Assembly: GCF_024166365.1 (NCBI RefSeq)
Contig: NC_064842.1
Location: 10,015,001-10,079,000 of the forward strand
Origin: Elephas maximus indicus
Taxonomy: Eukaryota > Chordata > Mammalia > Proboscidea > Elephantidae
DNA: 64,000 nucleotides
Reading direction: 5' to 3'
Positions 43,634-55,557 of the stretch are shown here, piece by piece; positions within the stretch are counted from its first letter, which is position 1; each line of letters starts with the position of its first letter. The position numbers and the translations under genes were made by a program. The notes under the pieces were generated by a model. The model had not been told where the DNA came from, made no database searches, and was given only the letters and a program-made list of their open reading frames with translations.

Positions 43634-44598
43634 CTCAGATGCCTAGGAGAGCAATTCAAAGACCAGAGCTATAAACTCCTCCCTCGGACCTGGGCCACAT
43701 CTAAATTAACTCAATGTTTCAGTGGCATTTTGTTCACCATCTGAGAGGGCTGAGGTGAATGACCAATGCCTTATTCTGGTAATTTCTCTTATTAAGGAAC
43801 ATAATTTTGTACCTTTACTATAAATAGAAGTAAGTGCTTTCAAGCTTACATTTGTACTTTACTGCAATTTGGAATATATTTTATAAGCATTTGCTGTGAC
43901 GCAAGAGTGGTTACCACCATTTAATAGGTAAAGAAACTGAGGCACAAGGAATAGACAATCTAGACATGTTGAAACCAGGAATCAGGCCCAGAGTTCCTAT
44001 CATTCTACCCATCTGGTATGACTTAACATCCAGACCACACTTCCTGCCCAGAGGAGATTCAGGGGTGGAGTTTGGGATTGTGTTAGTTTATTGTTTAAAA
44101 CTCTTGCTATCACAAATAAATAGTCTGTAAAAATAACAGCAAAGCAAAGCAAATGTATTTCCTGAGTAATGCATTAAAGTGTTTTACAAAAAGAAATTTC
44201 CACATGTTAAAACGTAAAATATTCTTTTACTGTAAATATTTGTGGTCTTATTTGGGGGGAAAAGTCAGAAAATGCACACTAATGCATTTTTAAACTATAA
44301 ATAAAGATTGCATCCTGTACTACAGAAACAGAAAGTTTTATAATTTTTTTGGAACTAAGGTCTATAGACCCAAGGGATTGAGCGCTGCTAGAGTTCAAAG
44401 CAGTTCAAAGGCCAGGAGAATGAAATGGTCCCATGGTGGGGGGAGCGGAGGACGACTGTTAAGGAATTGAAAAGAGCCAGCAATGGTTCCCACCATTATT
44501 TTAAAGCCCTCCCAGTAGACAGCAGAGAAGATCTACTCAGGGATAGGATACTTTCACATACAAGCACACATAGCTGAGTCCTTAAACATTTTTCCGCA
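43634..44598. other. Unassigned, with a MIR remnant
   Basis: 43905-44015 ('ttaataggtaaagaaactgaggcacaagg') is an antisense MIR core. The rest, including 44040-44598, shows nothing that I recognise. Confidence 0.5.
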
Positions 44599-44920
44599 TG
44601 AATGGTTCTTCTGGTCTACTTAAAACTTTGTTCCAGTGAAGCAAAACTTCTTGTCATCTCCCCTACACAACGTGCTCGTTCTTGCCTCCATGCCTTTGCC
44701 CATGACATTCTCTTCAGAGAATGCCTGATTCACAACTCTTTCCTTATATTTCTGCTTTTTTGTCTTTTAAAGCTCAGCTTAAAACTCCGCTCCCCTAGAA
44801 ATTCTTTTCTAATTAACTCCATGTAACTCTGACCCACTCAATTGTTTCCCTGTGGGCCAAATAGATGCATCTTACACTATATTTCTAAATAATTGTTTTG
44901 CTTTTACTGCCCCCGCCTAT
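44599..44920 (+). mobile_element. L2 LINE 3' region
   Basis: CAACGTGCTCGTTCTTGCCT, 'catgcctttgcccatgacattctc', AGAATGCCTGATTCAC and AAGCTCAGCTTAAAACTCC follow L2. A small further piece ('agactgtgagcttcttaag') lies at 45404-45440. Confidence 0.75.
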
Positions 44921-45306
44921 CAGTTTGTCTTACTGTGGTGGCTTGCGTGTTACTATGATGCTGGAAACTATGCCACTAGTGTTTCAAATACCAGCAGGGT
45001 CACCCACAGTGGACAGGTATCCACAGACCTTCCAGCCTAAAACAGACGAGGAAGAAAGGGCTGCTGATCTAACTCTGGAAATTAGCCAACGACAACCTTA
45101 CAAGTCACAACAGAATATTTTCCGATACAGAGTTTGAAGACGAGCCCCCTAGGTTGGAAGGACTCAAAATAGACAGTGCCAAAACAATGGACTTGAACAT
45201 GCCAATGATGGTGAAGATGATGCAGGATTGGGCAACATATTGTTCAGTTTATACATGGGATCCCACGAGCCGGAACTGACTCGACAGCAACTAATAGCAA
45301 CAGCAG
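44921..45306 (+). mobile_element. RTE-derived 390-bp non-autonomous element
   Basis: Sense copy from CAGTTTGTCTTACTGTGGTG to an RTE-type end (CGAGCCGGAACTGACTCGAC, then AACTAATAGCAACAGCAG). Full length by comparison with 8844-9234. It splits an L2. Confidence 0.85.
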
Positions 45307-45557
45307 CGTGTTGCTTTTTAAGTGCTTTCGGCTTTGTTCTGTGTGTGCATACTCTAGGTGTGGTGGTAGAGTGGTGGAATATGGGGGGTAAAGTCTGATC
45401 TGATTAGACTGTGAGCTTCTTAAGAGTAGAGACAATACACTCTGGTGGCATCATGGTATGCTGCGGTCAGACGTATTTCCTAAGTCTGACCTTGGGCAAT
45501 ACCATTGCACCACAATATGACAAATGTGAGCTACCTAGCACTCATACACATACATAT
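45307..45557. other. Unassigned, with an L2 piece
   Basis: Besides the L2 piece at 45404-45440, 45450-45510 ('taagtctgaccttgggcaa') resembles a MIR core. Confidence 0.4.
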
Positions 45558-45709
45558 ACCCACTGCCGTCTAGTCGATTCTTACTCATAGAGACCTTATA
45601 GGACAGAGCAGAACTGCCCCATTAGGTTTCCAAGGAGTAGATGGTGAATTCGAACTGCTGACCTTTCGGCTAACAGCCAAACACTTAGGCGCTTGCCACC
45701 AGGGCTCCT
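45558..45709 (-). mobile_element. Afrotherian SINE
   Basis: Antisense copy: 'cactgccgtctagtcgattc', CAGAACTGCCCCATTAGGTT and GCCACCAGGGCTCC. Confidence 0.93.
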
Positions 45710-46117
45710 ACAGGGCACTCAGTAGGTGTTAAATAATAGGTACCTCCAATTTTTTTGTGATTCGAGTACAACGGTTAGTATGTAGGCTCTTATTTCCTGA
45801 TTGCTGCTTATTTTTGTTGCTGTTATGATTGCTTAATAGAAATGGCCCACATTTATTCATTTATCAATTCAATACACTTAGAATCATTTTTACCATGACA
45901 GTTGCTTAACCAATTTGACCTCCCCACACCAAAAGACCTAATGCTTTTAACGGCACAATGAATAGTCTACAAGCTCCCCCCAACCACCACTCAAGCAAAG
46001 TTTCTCTCCATTTCTGTGCCTAGGTGTTCTTCTTACTATCTCCACCACTATACACAAACACACACCCTCCAGGCTGTGAGCTACACCTTTTCATTATTTC
46101 TTTCCTAATTCTAGTTC
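45710..46117. other. Unassigned intergenic sequence
   Basis: Nothing recognised. Confidence 0.35.
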
Positions 46118-46288
46118 GGAAACCCTGGTGGCGTAGTGGTTAAGAGCTATGGCTGCCAACCAAAACGGTTGGCAGTTTGAAGCCACCAGGTGCTCCTGGG
46201 AAATCCTATGGGGCAGTTCTACTCTGTCCTATAGGCTTGCTATGAGTTGGAATCGACTCATTGGCAATGGATTTGGTTTGGTTTTTGG
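46118..46288 (+). mobile_element. Afrotherian SINE
   Basis: Sense full-length copy: AAACCCTGGTGGCGTAGTGG to GGCAATGGATTTGGTTTGGT. Confidence 0.95.
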
Positions 46289-46484
46289 TAATTGTAGCTT
46301 CCTCTTGGTTTTAATTCTAAACCGATTTTATCCATATAAAAACACCACACAAGCTACAGAATGCAGTTTGGCCTGGATCCTGCCTCTAGGCCCAGGCCTG
46401 ATTTTATTTCATGTTTATAGCAGAGAAGTTCACAACAGTGGGCATCATGCAGGTACAGACAGGTACATGCTAGAGACTCAGAAA
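46289..46484. other. Unassigned
   Basis: Nothing recognised. Confidence 0.35.
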
Positions 46485-46558
46485 TGAACGAAAAGAGGCT
46501 TAGGTTCGGAGCTGGAGGACCTGGACTTCCAGATCGGTTTGTCATGAAATATATGTTG
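46485..46558 (+). mobile_element. MIR SINE, left part
   Basis: 'gttcggagctggaggacctggacttc' fits a MIR head. The right part follows the next SINE at 46874. Confidence 0.5.
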
Positions 46559-46560
46559 GT

Positions 46561-46873
46561 AGCTGTTGGGGAGGCAGCCCCCAACTCCTGGCAACCCCAG
46601 GCACGATGGAATGAGCCGCTCCTTGGTCCTGCCACGCCCATAGTGTTGTGATCCCTAGGGTTTTCACTGGCCAGTTTTTGGAAGTAGACTACCGGGCCTT
46701 TCTTCCTAGTCTGTTTTAGCCTAGAAGTTCTGCTGAAACATGTTCAGCATTAGAGTAGCACACAAGCCTCCGATGACAGACAGGTGGTAGCTGTACATGA
46801 AGTGCATTTGCTGGGAATCGAACCTGGGTCTCTTGCACGGAAGGCAGGAATTCTACCACTGAACCACCCATGA
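46561..46873 (-). mobile_element. Chimeric SINE with tRNA-Gly-like head, second copy
   Basis: Antisense. The body matches the RTE-derived element ('ggcctttcttcctagtctgttttag'). At the right, 46804-46870 is the reverse complement of a tRNA-Gly-like sequence with GGTTCGATTCC as an intact B box. It is inserted in a MIR. Confidence 0.8.
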
Positions 46874-47050
46874 ACACCCCCTGTATACTACTAGGCAAAT
46901 CATTTAATCTTTTGACCCTCAATTTCTTCCTTGGGGAGTGGGCTATGAATCTTGCCTACTCACAGGATCACAGGACTTTAGTGTGGATTATAGCAGATAA
47001 CGGAAACAAAAGGCTTTAGAAAACATACATAAATGTTAGCTCTTAATGAA
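46874..47050 (+). mobile_element. MIR SINE, right part
   Basis: 'aggcaaatcatttaatcttttgaccctcaatttcttcc' continues the MIR begun at 46485. Confidence 0.6.
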
Positions 47051-47251
47051 GATGATGATGATGTGGCCTGATGCGCCTACGTGAAGTGTCTTCTTCACCT
47101 TCGTTTGTCTCTAGTAAGTATCTTTGGACGCTTAGCAGTTAACACTCTATTTGTTAACTTCTCGTATCTTTCCATTAAGACTTCGTGTCTTCATGTCCTT
47201 AACTGCGTGAACCACATGACTGTGTATAGAGGCGATTTTATAACAAAGAGT
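47051..47251. other. Unassigned
   Basis: Nothing recognised. Confidence 0.35.
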
Positions 47252-47403
47252 ACCAAAAAAAAACCCAAACGCATTGCGGTCGAGTCGATTCTGACTCACA
47301 GCAACCCTATAGTACAGAGTAGAACTGCCCCATAGAGTTTCCAAGGAGCAGCTGGCAGATTTGAACTGCTGACCTTTTGGTTAGCAGCCAAGCTCTTAAC
47401 CAC
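47252..47403 (-). mobile_element. Afrotherian SINE
   Basis: Antisense copy: GGTCGAGTCGATTCTGACTC, then 'ggttagcagccaagctcttaaccac'. The last head bases are lost. Confidence 0.93.
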
Positions 47404-48389
47404 TTACATCTCTTTAAGTAGTCCCTTTCAAGATTTTATGCTTATTCCAAAGAAGCTACCAACCTTCGACGTTTTAAATGCTTCTTAAAGACCTGATCTG
47501 GTTTGACGGGTACAAGAAAACATTATTGTTTTAAGTATTATATTTCTGATGTTTGGTCAAATACGGGATTATCCAATTTAATCATCCATGCTATTCATCA
47601 AAGTTGTTTCCAAATGGTTCTTAATTAAAAATATGCCCTCAAAAGACAAAGAATACACGAAAGGTCGTGCATGCCACAAGCTCCAGGGGCAATTCCAAAA
47701 GAGGGGCTCCTAACATATAACAGGAGAATCACTTCGTTGACAATATACTCTCCCAGGGTGACCACACTGAAGGTTCAGCTTACGTTTTGCTCTATAAGTC
47801 TTGGTGTATTTAAGTAAAAGTCAGTCACACCCCGTTATACCTGTACCCAGCTTCCCCTTAGAATAGTGCTGAGCACATAGTAGGTGTTCAATAGTTTGTA
47901 ATTGATGTGTGGCTTAGTGTTAAGGTGAAGTTAAGGAAGAGTTTGACATAAGTAGATCGCAAAAGAATGTTAAAAATATTATGAAGGGAGTACATTTTTT
48001 AACATATGGCTAAGCCTAGATTTTAGCCATGTATCTTCTGAGATACACATTCCATGATTTTAATGATTTTAAAGAAGAATTTTAACTTTAGGAATTTGGA
48101 TACTTGTTTCAGAACTAGAGGAAAAACATATTGGCACACAGCGGAAAAAGTTAATCTGGGAGCCTTGGCAATTGAGCTATTAAGCAACGGGTAGCAAGTG
48201 CCCAAGGCACTTCTTCCATGTGAATTTGGAGAGCAGTTGGGAAAGATTAAGGGACGTTTGTTTAAACTGGATTCTTCACTTATGAGTAGCAATATATTAA
48301 GGCTGCATGAAAGGAATGTGGAATCTGAGAACATATGTTCAAATTCAGAGAAATTATTAAATCTGTTATCCATTTCCTGCTTCCGTAAA
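47404..48389. other. Unassigned intergenic sequence
   Basis: An antisense frame at 48023-48373 (116 codons) has no recognised domain. Nothing else. Confidence 0.4.
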
Positions 48390-48490
48390 GCTTATCACCA
48401 AGAAAATCCCATGGAGCACTTCTACTCCGTAACACATGGGGTCACCATGAGTCGGAATTGACTCAAAGGTAACGAGTTTGCTTTCGTTGG
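48390..48490 (+). mobile_element. Afrotherian SINE, 3' half
   Basis: Sense 5'-truncated copy: CCATGGAGCACTTCTACTCC and CACCATGAGTCGGAATTGAC. Confidence 0.88.
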
Positions 48491-49774
48491 GCAGGTATCT
48501 ATTACTTCAGTCAATGTTAGTTGAATAACTCCCCAGTTCTGGGCTCTGTGCTAGGTACTGGAGAGAGCGTACTAGAGAGAACGTTTCCAGTGTCCTTCTG
48601 TTAGCCATCGTTACAAGAGCTATAACTGACCTGATGGCAACTGGCATGAAGGAAAAGTGAAATACATTAATAAAGTGAGTAAAGGGGGTCTTAATTTTTA
48701 TAGAAGGGACAAAGAAGAACTTTCTGAAACAGTTTCTTCATCTGAAAGAAAGTACTGGTAAAAATGGTTATAAGTGTAGGTTCCTGTTTATTTTAAGAAT
48801 CTTGCTGAACTACTGAAATATTGGCCATTTATCTATCTGGGACTAATGGAAAGGGAAAGAAAACCACCAGCAACTGAAAGTCAAGCAGTTCATGATGATG
48901 AAATGTAGTAGTTCGCTGGTGTCAATACAATAAAGCTGGGTGATATTACAAAATGTAGATCCAATACAAGTCACCAGGTCTGGAAGGCACCTTTACTGCG
49001 GCTTTAAAGGGCCTACCCAAGCTACTTGCCGAACCAGTTGAAGCCGTTTATGCAAAAGTTTGCTGGAGAAAGCCCAAAATATTAAAGGGAGAAAGCAATT
49101 ACCTTTAGATTGGAGACAGGATTCTAAGTGCTGAAATTTGTTGATTAAAAAACAATTTAAACTGGATGCTGTGTTTGTTAGAAGAGAAAAGTAATCAATG
49201 CATAACATATTATTTAAATTATTGGAGCCTCCAGTTTTGAACTGTCTGAACACTGAACATGTCTACCAAAATGTAAACTTCACGTGGGGTGGGATTTTTG
49301 TCTCTAGAGCTTGGAACACCGCCTGCGTTCGCATTAGCATTCACTTTTAAGTGAATGAATGAAAAGCAAAATAACAAATGATGTCAAAACTTACGTAGGA
49401 AAGGAAGAAAATTACCAGCATGTAACACAGAAAAAATAACTTGAAGAGATTAAATATATTAAACTGAGTTTATGGAAAGAAATTCCCAAACCAGTATTTT
49501 TATCCTAACAAAAGAAGTATAAAGACCTAAGGAAACAGCCCAACTGGTGAAATCAGATAATCAGATTGCAAAGCTGTTTCAAAGGGTGTGGAATTACATT
49601 ATGTTCAATTTGAAAGGTAACCAAACTCCCACTTTAGGGCGGTTACCATAAGGCTTTCAAAGGATTGCTTTGCTTTCTATGTGACGTTACAGAACTGCAG
49701 TTTGGAAGGTACAATAGCGTGGGTGTATCCACGTCTATCCATTTAGGAGTCCACGTTCAGCCACTGTTCCTTCA
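48491..49774. other. Unassigned intergenic sequence
   Basis: 48520-48620 ('ctgggctctgtgctaggtac') has the look of an old dispersed repeat. Nothing else recognised. Confidence 0.4.
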
Positions 49775-50092
49775 CAGGTAGTCCCCATCTTCTGACGGGG
49801 TTCTGACGCCTCCATCCTAAGTCAGTTCCAGCATAAGTCAAATATCTCTCTTTTTTTAATTTTCATTATTATTGTTTTTTATTATCAGTATCTTTATAAA
49901 TCCAATCTTTGAACATCTTCGAGTGAATATCTGAGGATGAGAACATCAGCAAATTACACACTGCAACATTATGTGTAGTACGTATTACTAACAATAAGAT
50001 GTTAAAAACAAAAACAAAAAAACAAGAAACAGACGGTCTTAAGCGCAGTTTGTCATAACCCAAATGCGTCGTAAGTCGGGGATTACGTGTAT
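49775..50092. mobile_element. Tigger-like (TcMar) DNA transposon fossil
   Basis: Starts ACAGGTAGTCCCCATCTTCT and ends GTCGTAAGTCGGGGATTACG, an imperfect inverted pair, with T-rich and A-rich interior. It shares the terminus 'aggtagtcc' with the fossil at 59664-60022. Confidence 0.5.
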
Positions 50093-50504
50093 TTGAAGAT
50101 GATGCTATCAGTATTGACTTTCCTCTGCATTCTTTTGAATGTTGCAGGAAAGACCAGTGCATAACTCGCTACCGATGGTGAGGCCCATGTGTGTGTCTTG
50201 TCCTTTGGTGTGTTGCCCCGTGTGAAGTGATGTGGTGCTCAATCTGCTGAAAAGCTTTTGCTTAGGAAGACCCACCCAATATCTCATGACTGGCCCTGGG
50301 TTGACCTGTTAGCTCTATTGCTTCCCAGCACTCCATGAACATGTTATTCTTTTTTTTTTTTAATTTTCAACCTACCTTAAATGTCCTTTCTCCTGACCAA
50401 GTATTTGCCAATACAGCTTGGTTTATGCATACACTTGTTCAAAAGATTGTTGTATTGAAATATCAGTAACCAGCAACTCCTATGTGTTGATAAAAATTAA
50501 TGAC
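50093..50504. other. Unassigned intergenic sequence
   Basis: T run at 50350-50361. Nothing else recognised. Confidence 0.35.
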
Positions 50505-50700
50505 TACAGTACCTACTATCCATTCTGACTCATAGTAACCCCGTAGGACAGAGTAGAACTGCCTTATAGGGTTTTCAAGGCAATAAATCTTTCCAGAAGC
50601 AGGCTGCCACATTTTTTTCCCACAGTGCACTGGTGGGTTCGAACCTTCGACCTTTCGGTTAGCAGCCAAATGCTTTAACCACTACATCACCAGGGCTCCC
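50505..50700 (-). mobile_element. Afrotherian SINE, long subtype
   Basis: Antisense copy: CATTCTGACTCATAGTAACC, AATAAATCTTTCCAGAAGCA and ACTACATCACCAGGGCTCCC. It forms an inverted pair with 50772-50984. Confidence 0.92.
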
Positions 50701-50715
50701 AGTAACATTTATAAA

Positions 50716-50771
50716 AGGAAACCCCAGTGGTATGGTGGTTAGGTAAAATTAGCAACCCTGTGATACCTCTG
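50716..50771 (+). mobile_element. Afrotherian SINE, head fragment
   Basis: AAACCCCAGTGGTATGGTGG and 'ttagcaaccctgtgatac' are a degraded head piece. Confidence 0.5.
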
Positions 50772-50984
50772 GAGGAGTCCTGGTGGCCCAGTGGTTAAAG
50801 CACTTGGCTGCTAACTGAAAGGTTGGCGGTTGGAACTCACCAGTGCACCATGGGATGAAGATGTGGTAGTCTGTTTCGGTAAAGATTTATTACCTTGAAA
50901 ACCCTACAGGGCAGTTCTACCCTGTCCTATAGAATTGCTATGAGTCAGAATCGACTCTGTGACAATGGGTTTGGTTTTTGGTTT
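50772..50984 (+). mobile_element. Afrotherian SINE, long subtype
   Basis: Sense full-length copy: GGAGTCCTGGTGGCCCAGTG, GTAAAGATTTATTACCTTGA and CAATGGGTTTGGTTTTTGG. Confidence 0.94.
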
Positions 50985-52440
50985 ATGTTAAGCCTATAAG
51001 GAGACAGAACAGAGTCACTTTGCTATCCAGTCAATAGCATTTACGGGAAGATGTTTTACATCATGTATGAACTCTTATCTACTCCTATAGCTCCAGGTCA
51101 TAAGCTTTAATTAGTTACCTAGGATATGTATTCTACCCCTGTGCAATGCCTTTTAGAAATTCAGAAACAATGTGGAAGTACAGGAGAATTTACAATATGG
51201 GGTGAATCAGCAAAGGTCATTTAGGAAATTGGGCTTTGCTACGTGTTGTTCTAGGCCCCAGGGAAGAAGAGTTAAATACGCCACACTCCCTTCCCTTCTC
51301 CAGCCCACGGTCAGCTGGGGGGCTGCGCGTACACAGTGTGGTGGAGGCAAGAACAGAAGAATGTCCAAGGTGCAGGGACAATACAGAATAAAAAGGGTGA
51401 TTAATTAACTCCGTGGGCATGGGCAGGAGCGCAGGCATCCGGGAAGACTTCCAAGAGAAGGTTTTTAAAGATCGACCACGAGTCCATCAGGCAGAAAAGA
51501 CAGGAGGACATTCCGGGAAGACAGAACAGATGACACAAGGCACAGGGGAGCCAGGCAGTATGTTGTGTTTGGGGGATTCCAAGCGGGCCAGCATTGCTGA
51601 ACCCAGAGTGCTTGTGGGGGCTGGAAGGAGGCTGAATATCACTCCGATGTAGATTGTGCTGGTGAGGCATGAAGTGGCTCAGCCCCAACAAATGACTAGG
51701 CTGGCTCTTAGGCTCAAAGAAGGACTGTGTCACTTCTATGTACATGCTGATGGCTATGCACACAAGCATAGTTTATGTAATCACAAGGGCTTTTCACTTC
51801 TACGTTCATACATAATATGTAAATGGCAGCAGCCTTACATAGTTCTTAAGGTAAAATACGTCTCTCTTGAGGCCTTTTTTCCATTTGAGTGATGGGACAT
51901 TTGAAGTGGTGAGGGTTGACACACAATAAAAACTTACCTTGTTACTGACAGAAGTACAATCAGGATCCAGGTTCTTCCATGAAAAGAAGAGATAGTTCTT
52001 TCCTGATGGATATTAGCCATGTTTCTCTTTAGCTGGGACAGCTCTTTGTTACCAAAAGGAACTGCCCGTCTTGTGGATTTCTTGTGTGTGTTAACCGAAA
52101 GATTGCAATAACCTTGTACACCGCCTGAAACAAAGCATGCCCTCGATGAATAGTCATAGGCTGGCTGGGTCTACTTAAAGCCCGTGATGTAGGAAATGTG
52201 CAGTTTTGTAAGCTTACTCATAAACTCTGGTGAATCTGTCATATTTGATAAATTCTTTGTTTACAAATGACTGCAATCTGTTAACACTCATTCGTATGAA
52301 TTTAACATGTTTTTCATTTAGCCCTTTAAAAAGAGTATTATAATGCTAACTGTTTACTCTTAGGTAATGCATATTCCCTCTGAAGACACAGTGCGTGGTA
52401 CGCGGTAGACTAGCACTCAAAATAAATGTTTGTTGAGTCA
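50985..52440. other. Unassigned, with an old dispersed repeat
   Basis: 51180-51640 ('ccgggaagacttccaagaga', 'ggacattccgggaagacag', 'cacaaggcacaggggagcc') follows a common old mammalian repeat whose family I cannot assign. Frames there are not coding. Confidence 0.4.
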
Positions 52441-52840
52441 AAGCACCAGTTATTATGATTAATTGCTTGGCTACCAACCAAAAGGTTGGCCGTTCGAACT
52501 CACCCAGTGGCTCTGCAGGAGAAAAGACTGGGCAATTTGCTCCCATAAAGATTAAAACAAAAACAAAAAACCCCACTGCTCTCAAGTTGATTCCCACTCA
52601 CAACAACCCTACAGGACAGGGTAGAACTGCCCCATAGGGTTTCCAAGGAGTGCCTGATTGATTCGAACTGCTGACCTTTTGGTTAGCAACCACAGCACTT
52701 AACCACTACACCACCAGGGTTTCCCCATAAAGATTACAGCCTAGAAAATCCTATGGAGCAGTTCTACTTATGGGGTTGCTATGAGTCCACATCAACTCAA
52801 TGGGCACCTGACAACAACAACAACAACAATAATAATAAAG
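52441..52840 (+). mobile_element. Afrotherian SINE, long subtype, split by another SINE
   Basis: Sense copy. The head 'gcttggctaccaaccaaaaggttgg' and CAGTTTGC-type middle are followed, after the inner SINE, by 'acagcctagaaaatcctatgg' and a tail ending (CAA)n(TAA)n. Confidence 0.92.
52555..52733 (-). mobile_element. Afrotherian SINE nested in a SINE, with 13-bp duplication
   Basis: Antisense copy flanked by CCCATAAAGATTA at 52542-52554 and 52734-52746, a duplication of the host SINE's own sequence. Confidence 0.96.
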
Positions 52841-52864
52841 GCCCTTGATTCTTCAGTAGCTAAA

Positions 52865-53009
52865 GCCATCTATAGATTCCGACTCATAGCAACCCTGTGG
52901 GACAGAGTAGAACTGCCCCACAGAATTTCCAAGGAGCACCTGGTGGATTTGAACTGCCGACCTTTTGGTTAGCAGCTGTAGCCCTTAACCACTAGGCTAC
53001 CAGGGTTTC
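52865..53009 (-). mobile_element. Afrotherian SINE with 14-bp target-site duplication
   Basis: Antisense copy between CTTCAGTAGCTAAA (52851-52864) and CTTCAGTAGTTAAA (53010-53023), one mismatch. Confidence 0.95.
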
Positions 53010-53049
53010 CTTCAGTAGTTAAACCTCTTCATTATAAATGTTGACCTTA

Positions 53050-53645
53050 TAAAGAAATGCTGTCCAACAAAGATATAATATAAGCCACATACATAATTTT
53101 ATGTTTTTCAGTAGCAACATTTGAAAAAGTAAGAATAGTTGAAATTAATTTTAATATTTTATTTAACCAAATATATCCAAAAATATTAGCATTTCAACAT
53201 GTAATCTGGTGTGTATTTCATACTTGTAGCACATCGCAACTCAGATGCTAAATTTTCATCGGAAATACTCGATATCGTAGCCCTGGTGGCATAGCAGTTA
53301 AGAGCTGCGGCTGCTAACCAAAAGGTCAGCAGTTTGAATCCACCGCCACTTCTTGGAAACCCTATGGGGCAGTTATACTCTGTCTTATAGGGTCGCTATG
53401 AGTCAGAATTGACTCAATGGCAGCAGGTTTTTTTTGGTTTTATTAAGATTTTAGAAAATTTAGATTGAAAAGCTTTTTCAAATATACTTAAAATTTTTCC
53501 AATAACTGAATCAAATGTCAGTTTTAAAATTTGAATTTTTAAAAAAATAAAATGAAAACTTCAGCCCCTTGGTTAGCTCCACGTCAAGTGCTCACTAGCC
53601 ATGTACGGCTAGTGCCTACTGCGTTGGCTCGTGCAGGTCTGGAGG
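53050..53645 (+). mobile_element. hAT-type DNA transposon fossil, split by a SINE
   Basis: Starts ATGCTGTCCAACAAAGATAT and ends near GCGTTGGCTCGTGCAGG, an inverted pair. The interior AT-rich sequence ('ttttatttaaccaaatatatcc', 'agtgctcactagccatgtacggctagtg') follows a known type of mammalian hAT fossil. It carries the SINE at 53279. Confidence 0.75.
53279..53441 (+). mobile_element. Afrotherian SINE
   Basis: Sense full-length copy: GCCCTGGTGGCATAGCAGTT to TCAATGGCAGCAGGTTTTTT. It is inserted in the hAT fossil. Confidence 0.95.
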
Positions 53646-53785
53646 GCTGACGGGAGCAAAGCTCTTTTAGCACGTTTCAGTGTGTATGTTTAGCACCTTG
53701 TAGTCTTGATTTCTCTTTTATTGTCTCAGTACTTCGATTTTCTTCCGAAACTTTTATTACCCTAACACCTTAAATTAAAACAAAC
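53646..53785. other. Unassigned
   Basis: Nothing recognised. Confidence 0.3.
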
Positions 53786-53985
53786 AAAAACCAAACCAGT
53801 TGTCCAGTTGACTCCAACTCATGGCGGCCCCATGCGTGTCAGAGCAGAACTGTGCTCCATGAGGTTGCAGTGACTGATTTTTCACAAGCAGATTACCAGG
53901 CCTTTCTTCCGACGTGCCTCTGGGTGGACTGGAACCTCTAACCCTTCAGTTAGCAGCCCACGGCATTAACCTTTTGCACCACCCA
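53786..53985 (-). mobile_element. Afrotherian SINE, first of a tandem pair
   Basis: Antisense copy: 'aaaccaaaccagttgtccag', GCCTTTCTTCCGACGTGCCT and TTTTGCACCACCCAG. Confidence 0.9.
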
Positions 53986-54194
53986 GTTAACCAAACCAAA
54001 CTGAAACTATTGCCACTGAGTGGGTTCCGACTCATGTCTAGCCCACATGTTTCAGAGTAGGACTGTGCTCCATAGGGTTTTCGGTGGCTGCAATCTTTAC
54101 AGAAGTAGATCACCCGGCCTTTCTTCTGCAGTGCCACTGGGTGAGTTTGTACCACCAACCTTTTGGTTAGTAGCCCAGCACAAACTATTAGCAA
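53986..54194 (-). mobile_element. Afrotherian SINE, second of a tandem pair
   Basis: Antisense copy following directly. CACCCAGTTA precedes and follows it (about 53981 and 54195), consistent with a target-site duplication made from the head of the first copy. Confidence 0.9.
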
Positions 54195-54204
54195 CACCCA
54201 GTTA

Positions 54205-55557
54205 GAAGCCTCTGAGTTGAATATGCCACATTAGTTAACAATACTGAGGAAAATAATTCAGAATATTTCTTTTGCCATTTCTTCACAGTCACAGACACAC
54301 GGAGCATTATACAGTAACAAGGCAATTTTGCTCGTGAGCGTTCATATCACTAAGGTCTGTGGCTAAGCAGTTTTAATGCGACCATAGTACTGCTTCATGT
54401 CGATTTGAGCGGAAGGGAGCTCACACATGGGGAAGCATTCAATAACTCCTCAAAAAACCCCAACGGCTTTTTTTTTTTTAACCTATACAAAGCGCATTTT
54501 CATTTTGTTTCATTATACACCGAGCCTAAAGCTATGGGTATGAAAAGGGATTATTTGAACACCATTTTTGGACAGATGGAGTTGTTTCTAGTATACTTTG
54601 CTAGCTAGAATTACGGATTTGAGTTTCCCAGTAACGACTATCTTTGAATGCAATTCCATTATTATAGAATTTTCCTTATTCCAAATTGCTTTTTTCCCAA
54701 GTGTGTTGATTTTTTAAAATAAGTATCCCTCATTGTTTATTACCTAATATTCCATAAGTTTCAATATGCGAAGGCCCGGTGTGGCCAATATAGCTAAGAG
54801 ATTTGCCCAGGATTTCTCATGTACACTTGACAGTCTGCAGAAGCCACTGGGCTAGAATCCCGGTCTCTCCTTCAAGCTCTGTCTCTAATTGGCCATTGTA
54901 CCTTACAGGGGTGAACCTTTGGGTCTTGTGCCTGGTGCACGATTGAACAGTGCCACATATTCCTGCTCTCTTCTTCAGTAACCTGATGCATTTGTGATCT
55001 TGAGTGAGTCAGTTGAGTGGGATTTTGTACAGTGGAAATAAATATGCCTGTGAGGGTCACCGTAAGGGTAACATTATAATAGGTGAGCGTGCTTTGAAAG
55101 GCAAAGTTCAAGTGAGCAGTTAAGGAATGATTTATATGCCAATGGGGCCGAGCCTCCTTTTACAGGTACTTGTCTATTCCCAGGTCAACACAGGTACTGT
55201 TGTAACACAAGGTACTCTTGCGTGGCTGCAGCAGTGAGTGGTGGGGCTGACACTGCGCCAGTAGCCCCTATGGGCAGCCGTGGCTCTAGTTGATCAGGGC
55301 CGTTAAAGCGCAGCCTCTGCCCTGGCAGCTTCCGTACATCTTGTTGAATCAGGACCTCCACAGAGGGAGTGTAAAAGCTTGGTATTCCCAGTTGCACACC
55401 GTAACTCAGGATGCAGCCTTACTCTTCCAAAGCCTGAATTCTGTTTGAGGAGTGGTGATGAACACCCAAAGGGTCTTGTGATTTTTATTTGCTTTGTGAA
55501 GCTGAGAAATGTTTACGAGATAAAATGCTAAATAAGTAAATACATAGACGGTGTTCT
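54205..55557. other. Unassigned intergenic sequence
   Basis: T run at 54470-54479. An antisense frame at 55185-55397 (70 codons) has no recognised domain. Nothing that I can defend as a gene. Confidence 0.4.
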
